From Mycoplasmopsis verecunda (GTDB lineage: Bacteria; Bacillota_I; Bacilli_A; Mycoplasmatales; Metamycoplasmataceae): a stretch of DNA of 64,000 nt. The position numbers and the translations under genes were made by a program. The notes beneath the pieces are model-generated. The model saw only the letters and a program-made list of their open reading frames with translations, was not told the DNA's origin and made no database searches. The stretch is from positions 558,001-622,000 of the forward strand of contig NZ_CP137850.1 of the NCBI RefSeq assembly GCF_033546915.1, in the 5' to 3' direction. Of the stretch, positions 59,239-64,000 are shown piece by piece (within the stretch, counting starts at the first letter, position 1; every line of letters begins with the position of its first letter).

Positions 59239-59828
59239 TTATCATTCACTGGAACAATGGCTGTAGTTTTATTATATTGAGATGTATTTCACAACTCTTC
59301 ATCTAATAGAACTGATTTTTTATTTTTAAATCTATCTTGTAATTTAGCTAAATTAGTCGAATTAGCTACATATATTGAAGCGAAATATCCGATTGCGCAT
59401 AATCCAAATACTAATACAGTATCATATGGAAAAACTAACCAATTTACATAATATGATTTATATTTTTCACCTGTATCTGATGTTACTTCTTTTGAAACAC
59501 TTTCAGGAACTCAAAATAGAGTTAAAAATATTCCCATTATAAATACATAATTTGAGAAACGATATATTGACATTTTATCGTATCATATCATTAAAAATAC
59601 TGCTATTACTACTCCAAATCCATAAATAAGTGAAATTACTATTCTAGCTCATACAACTAAATGATAATTTGAATTTGGAACAATAGTTTTTCAAGAAACA
59701 ATAGTACCACTAATTAAAATTAAAAGTAAGCTAATTAAGGTAAAGCCAATATTAAATAATAAATTGGATAATTTCTTTTTATCCATTTTCTTTAAATTAA
59801 ATGCTTGTCAAAAATTTGTTTTCTTCAT
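59211..59828 (-). CDS. Four-helix membrane protein, unrecognised
   Basis: This is a 205-residue protein with four transmembrane helices (first LLFNIGFTLISLLLILISG) and a soluble C-terminal tail ending PVNDKKNDKDSLK. Several tryptophans are UGA-encoded. I know no family. It starts three bases after the thrS stop codon and so shares that transcript. Its last 28 bases lie in the right copy of the insertion-sequence duplication, which has left the frame unchanged. Confidence 0.75.
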
Positions 59829-59831
59829 ATT

Positions 59832-61577
59832 TTACTCACGAGAATCTCTTAATCTAATCATTTTTAAAATGAAATCACTTAGTGGCATTGTAACTGTTTC
59901 TTGTTTTCCATATTCTCTATAAGAAATGGATTCAGTTTCTCTTTCATTTTCCCCAAGAATAATTTGGAATTTAGATTTAGACATTTGAGCTTCACGTACT
60001 TTTTTAGCTAAGCGTTCATCTCTATCATCTAATTTAGATCTAAAATCAGCATCAAATAAGATTTTATTTACTTCTCTTGCATAATTTACATCATCTTCAT
60101 TATTAGTTGCTGGAATTACTGTAAATTGTTTTGGAGCTAGTCAAAATGGTAAAACACCTTTAGTTTGTTCAAGTAAAATAGCCACAAAACGTTCATATGT
60201 CCCAACAAGTCCACGGTGAATCATAACCGGACGTTCTTCTTCATTATTTTTATTAGTAAATGTTATTTGAAAACGTTCAGGAAGTAAGAAATCTAATTGT
60301 AATGTTGAAACAGTAATTTCATGTCCCAAAGCTGTGAAAATCTGAATATCCATCTTAGGCCCATAGAATGCAGCCTCACCAATTTTTTCTTCGTATTTAA
60401 CACCAAGTTCATTTAATACATTACGAAGTTGGTCTTCTGCTTCGTTTCACATATTATCATCTTCATAGTATTTTTCTTTATTTTCAGGATCTCTTAAAGA
60501 AAGTGATACATAAGAAATCTGGATTTTGAAAATTTCTAATGTTTCTTTAATCAATTGATACATTGATTTAAATTCATCAGCAATTTGATCTTTTCTAACA
60601 AATAAATGTCCTTCAGTTAAAAGCATTCCTCTAACACGTTCTAGCCCTGTTAAAGCACCTGATTTTTCATATCTATATAACTGTGATTGTTCTGAATATC
60701 TAATTGGCAAATCACGATATGATCTTTTTTCAGCATTGTAGCATAAAATGTGGTGTGGACATGTCATTGGACGCGGAATTAATCTTTCGTTTTCAACTAC
60801 CATTGGTGCAAACATATCGTCTTTATAGTGAGCTAGGTGTCCTGAAATTTTGTATAACTCTTCGTCACCAAAATGCGGAGTTAGCACTTCTGTAAATCCA
60901 TATTTACGGTCCATTTTAAGAACTAAATTACGAATTTCATTATGAATATACATTCCATCCTCTAATCAAAACGGTAATCCTTGTCCACCAAGTTTATTAA
61001 ACATAAATAATTTTAATTCTTTACCAATTTTTCTATGATCTCTTTCTTTTCTATCTTTTAAAATAGCTAAATACTCATCTAATTCTTCTTGTGTATCTCA
61101 AGAAGTACCATAAACTCTTGTAAGTTGAATATTATCACTATTTCCTCTTCAGTAAGCTCCGGCTAGTGATAGCAATTTAAAATGTTTAATTTTCTTAGTA
61201 TCTTCAACATGGCCACCAGCACATAAATCAACAAAAATTGTTTCTTTACTTAATGGATCAATTAAAGCATAAAAAGTTACTTCTTGTCCTTTGGCAACTA
61301 ATTCATCATAAAGTTCTTGTTTATAAGGTTTATTTGTAAAATCATATTCATCAATTGAAACCTGTTTCATTACCAAATTACGTGAAGCAAGTTTTTTCAT
61401 ATATTTTTCAATTTTATTTAATTCCGCATCACTAATTGGTGTTTCAAATTCAAAGTCATAGTAAAAGCCTTCTTCTGTAGCTGGGCCAAATCCTAATTTA
61501 ACATTTGGATATAGTTTTTCAACAGCTGCTCCAAGCAAATGGCTTGTTGTATGATTTAATAATTTATTAGCTTTCAT
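59832..61577 (-). CDS. thrS: Threonyl-tRNA synthetase
   Basis: This is a class II synthetase of 581 residues. The N-terminal TGS domain is absent, as in other mycoplasmas. The editing domain keeps both of its active-site motifs: His9 and His13 in NHTTSHLL, and Cys119 and His123 in CAGGH. Catalytic motif 2 is [15 protein letters not shown], and motif 3 is [15 protein letters not shown]. The C-terminal anticodon-binding domain ends [15 protein letters not shown] box (61606-61601) and an AAGGAGAAA site precede the gene. A palindrome covers the -35 position. Confidence 0.97.
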
Positions 61578-61600
61578 TATTTCTCCTTAAAGATAAGCAA

Positions 61601-61646
61601 ATTATATTACATTTTTGCTTGTATATCTTACTTTAAGTAAGATATA
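61601..61646 (-). promoter_or_regulatory. thrS promoter with a 12-bp palindrome over the -35 region
   Basis: TATAAT (minus strand, 61606-61601) is the -10 box. The palindrome TATATCTTACTT/AAGTAAGATATA (61622-61646, one central base) covers where the -35 box should be. It could be an operator or a hairpin; no T-box features (AGGGTGG-like) are present. Confidence 0.5.
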
Positions 61647-61661
61647 TGTATATTTACATTC

Positions 61662-61693
61662 AGTTAATAAAAATACCATTTTAAAATGGTATT
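61662..61693 (-). terminator. Terminator of trpS
   Basis: A perfect 22-base palindrome of AATACCATTTT and AAAATGGTATT (61672-61693) is followed on the minus strand by TTTATTAAC. Confidence 0.75.
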
Positions 61694-61711
61694 GAGAACT
61701 TAATTCATATG

Positions 61712-62713
61712 CTATTTTTTAGCATATAATCCCATTTTTTTCATTAATTTATTTAGATTATATGAACCAATTTTTTGAGCTTTTAATGCTCCTTGATCAG
61801 TAATTAGATCCGCTACTTTTAAAGCATCTTCGTATTTAGTTTGAATATCAATTAGTAAGTTTTTAACCTCAGCGGCTACAGCTTCTTTAAATTGTTTGTA
61901 ATCTTTATCTAGAAATTGTGTTTCCGCTTCTTTTAGTGTGATATTTTTCAAAGCTGCATAAATATTTAATAAGTTTAAAATTCCAGGTTTATCATTAGAA
62001 ATATAAACTTTACCTTCAGAATCAGTTACAGCTTTCATTATCTTGTTGTAAGCTTGTTGTGGATTTTCTAGTAAGTAAATAGTTGATTTAGTACCATGTT
62101 CACTTTTTGACATTTTTTTAGTTGGCTCGGTTAAAGATTTAATTCTAGCCCCTACTTTAGCTACATATCCTTCAGGAATCGTAAATGAAGTATTGTATTT
62201 TGAATTAAATCTTTCCGCAATATTTCTAGTCAATTCTAAATGTTGTGTTTGATCTTCTCCAATAGGTACTAAATCTGGGTTATATAGTAATATATCACCA
62301 GCCATTAATGTGGGATACATTAATAAGTTAGTAGGTATTTTAGTTGTTCCATTATCTTGCTTTAATTTAGTAGCTTTATCCTTGTATTGAGTCATTCTTT
62401 GCAATTCACCCAATGTTGTTTCTGAAGCACATAATCATTGAATCATTGCATGTTCTTGCACTTGTGATTGATAAAAAATAGTTGCTTTTTCAGGATCTAG
62501 CCCACAAGCAATGTATAAGGCTACTATTGTTTTTCTTGCTTTTCTTAGTTCAATTGGATCAACTGTTCCGGTGGTTAAAGCATGTAAATCAGCTACAAAG
62601 AAATATGATTCAAATTCATCTTGTAATTGCACGAAGTTTTTAATAGCACCGATATAATTACCTAATGTCAAATCTCCTGTTGGTTTAATACCACTTACTA
62701 ATCTTTTCTTCAT
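61712..62713 (-). CDS. trpS: Tryptophanyl-tRNA synthetase
   Basis: This is a class I synthetase of 333 residues. The HIGH-type motif appears as TGDLTLGNYIGA and the KMSKS loop as KKMSKSEHG. The DQTQHLELTRNIA segment is typical of bacterial TrpRS. Since UGA is decoded by a tRNA-Trp here, this enzyme must charge tRNAs with both CCA and UCA anticodons. One UGA tryptophan occurs in MIQWLCASE. The ribosome site TAGGAGAA and TATAAT (62751-62746) lie upstream. Confidence 0.97.
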
Positions 62714-62769
62714 ATATTCTCCTAGATGTTTAAAATATTATTCAAATTATATTAAAATAACTTGTTTTA

Positions 62770-62797
62770 GCATGAAAAAATGTGCATAATGCACATT
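62770..62797 (-). terminator. Terminator of the small membrane-protein gene
   Basis: ATGTGC and GCACAT arms (62780-62796) are followed on the minus strand by six Ts. Confidence 0.65.
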
Positions 62798-62806
62798 ATT
62801 TTATTC

Positions 62807-63229
62807 TTATCATTCAGTATAAGTATTGCTTACAGCTTTTTTAGCCTTAATTAAACCAACAATTGCTACAATATTACCTATAAATCCTACAATAAAACTT
62901 AAAGCAAATCCAACTCAAATTATTGTTACAGCTGAGCTGTATTCAGAATTTTGTTCAGAAACTGTTGCAGCTTGTATTGTAAAAACAAGATTAACAATTG
63001 CTATTGGAAAAGTAATAAGACCTATAACTCCAAATATTGCTCCCATAATAATCAATGATCAAGTAAATGATTCGGTATCTAAATTCGGATTATTTGTATC
63101 TAATGCAGATATTTGCACAAAAGTTGTAACATAATATGCAATTGCACAAATAATGATTAGAATACTCATAACCGTCATAGCAATTTGTGTTTTCATAGCT
63201 CTATCACATTTTTTATATGCTTCGTTCAT
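62807..63229 (-). CDS. Four-helix small membrane protein
   Basis: This is a 140-residue protein with four predicted transmembrane helices (first AMTVMSILIIICAIAYYV). A conserved-looking end GFIGNIVAIVGLIKAKKA is shared with the decayed paralogue 63349-63720. Tryptophans are UGA-encoded. The ribosome site AAGGAGTTAAT is excellent. The function is unknown. Families of small tandem membrane proteins of this type are common in mycoplasmas. Confidence 0.75.
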
Positions 63230-63314
63230 ATTAACTCCTTAAAATATAATTTAATTATACATACCATTGAAACTATATAAATAGAGCAAAGTAATTTACC
63301 ACAAAAAGCAAGAA

Positions 63315-63334
63315 AAATGTGCCAATTGGCACAT
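63315..63334 (-). terminator. Terminator of the decayed paralogue
   Basis: TGTGCCAATTGGCACA is a perfect palindrome (63318-63333), followed on the minus strand by TTTTTCTTG. Confidence 0.55.
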
Positions 63335-63348
63335 AATAATAGAATATG

Positions 63349-63720
63349 TTATTCTGAATAAACTTCTTGAGATGCCCTTTTAGCTTTAGCTAATCCTACC
63401 ATAGCTATTATGTTGTCAATTATTCCTAAAAAGAAACTAAGAGCAAAACCTATTCAAATCACTGTAATAGCAGATCTATGCATTTCGTTATATGGTGTTT
63501 GTATCACGGCCATTATTGTAAATACTGTACATAATACTCAAATAATAAATGTAATAAAACCTGCAATACCTCAAATGTTAAGAACCCAATTGTAGCTCCA
63601 TTAACAGATCCTGATGCTGATAATGTAAATACATATATTATTCCTGAAAGAATGCAAACGAGATTCATTATAACCATTGCTAATTGTACTCTAAATGCAC
63701 GATCTGATTTTATGTATGCC
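63349..63720 (-). pseudogene. Decayed tandem copy of the small membrane protein
   Basis: The frames AYIKSDRAFRVQLAMVIMNL and, after a one-base shift near 63586, WGIAGFITFIIWV and IGFALSFFLGIIDNIIAMVGLAKAKRA align with the neighbour 62807-63229 along its length. The start is lost: TAG precedes the codons equal to AY of the paralogue, and no ATG or ribosome site is present. The C-terminal end is QEVYSE before TAA. A tandem duplication followed by decay explains it. Confidence 0.75.
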
Positions 63721-63862
63721 TAGTAATTAAAATATTGATTCTCCACTAAATGTTTAATTTCCTTATCGAAATTAATGTTGATTAAATTTTATTAATATTT
63801 TTCTGAAAATGCAATAGAAAAATAACTATTTTCAAATGGTGATAATAAGTTTCGCTAAATTA
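63721..63862. other. Intergenic region without recognised features
   Basis: This is AT-rich spacer. I see no frame, hairpin or promoter worth naming. Confidence 0.4.
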
Positions 63863-64000
63863 TTAAGAATATAAATTGTAATATTCGTTAGGACTTAATC
63901 TAACTGGATATTTTCTGTTAGGAAGGTAATAATTCCTTTTTGAATTATTAATAGCTTCGCATAATCTGAATATGAAGTTATTATCAATGAATGAAAAGAA
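63863..64000 (-). CDS. C-terminal end of an unrecognised protein (partial)
   Basis: An open frame of 45 codons enters from the right edge and stops at TAA 63865-63863. The end reads NSKRNYYLPNRKYPVRLSPN, with a short tyrosine-rich tail. It has a hint of a transposase or phage-type tail, but this is too short to name. There is no following terminator that I can see. Confidence 0.4.
   Translation of the reverse strand, partial: FFSFIDNNFIFRLCEAINNSKRNYYLPNRKYPVRLSPNEYYNLYS

Overview
The window is AT-rich, and UGA must be read as tryptophan: AtpA, GAPDH, MnmG, ThrS and many others are broken at TGA under the standard code but intact under code 4. Together with single-copy compact operons, many TAATG overlaps and mycoplasma-specific families (UU173, DUF31 peptidase, immunoglobulin-blocking protein, IS1634-type transposase), this points to a Mollicute of the Mycoplasma/Mycoplasmopsis/Metamycoplasma group. 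I cannot fix the species from sequence alone.

Layout. 1-247: tail of an unknown gene. 350-7467 (-): canonical F0F1 ATP synthase operon atpI-B-E-F-H-A-G-D-C. 7780-9594 (-): a decayed surface-protein gene. 9741-12215 (+): UU173/DUF2779 nuclease-like protein. 12591-13589 (-): GAPDH. 14043-16312 (+): mnmG-rlmH. 16357-18868 (-): a large membrane protein and a small unknown protein. 19069-21292 (+): efp, a small Asp23-like protein and two membrane proteins. 21365-23041 (+): nicotinate phosphoribosyltransferase and an azoreductase-like flavoprotein. 23235-24359 (+): lipoprotein behind an 18-T tract. 24468-29977 (+): glycosyltransferase, RDD protein, PcrA/UvrD helicase and an EAL-like membrane protein.

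30173-44490 (+) is the most striking region. Nine tightly overlapping genes encode an immunoglobulin-blocking (MIB/protein M-like) surface protein, a polytopic membrane protein, four further proteins, alpha-like and beta-like F1 ATPase subunits, and a DUF31 serine protease (MIP-like) lipoprotein. This is a second, specialised F1-like X0 ATPase placed between the antibody-binding and antibody-cleaving proteins. It probably powers or resets an antibody capture-and-cleavage cycle at the cell surface. A 17-T tract lies at its promoter and may phase-vary the whole system.

44690-45256 (+): thymidine kinase. 45296-49640 (-): rbgA, a DivIVA-like gene, two SPOUT methyltransferases and RNase J. 49922-51001 (+): lipoprotein. 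51105-57208 (+): giant helicase-nuclease, Fpg, a nicotinamidase-like hydrolase and an Smr protein. An intact IS1634-family element (57273-59138) lies between the convergent smr gene and a membrane-protein gene. Its 100-bp target duplication left both genes and their terminators whole. 59211-62713 (-): membrane protein, thrS and trpS. 62807-63720 (-): a small membrane protein and its decayed tandem paralogue. 63863-64000 (-): the end of another gene. No rRNA, tRNA or CRISPR array was recognised.
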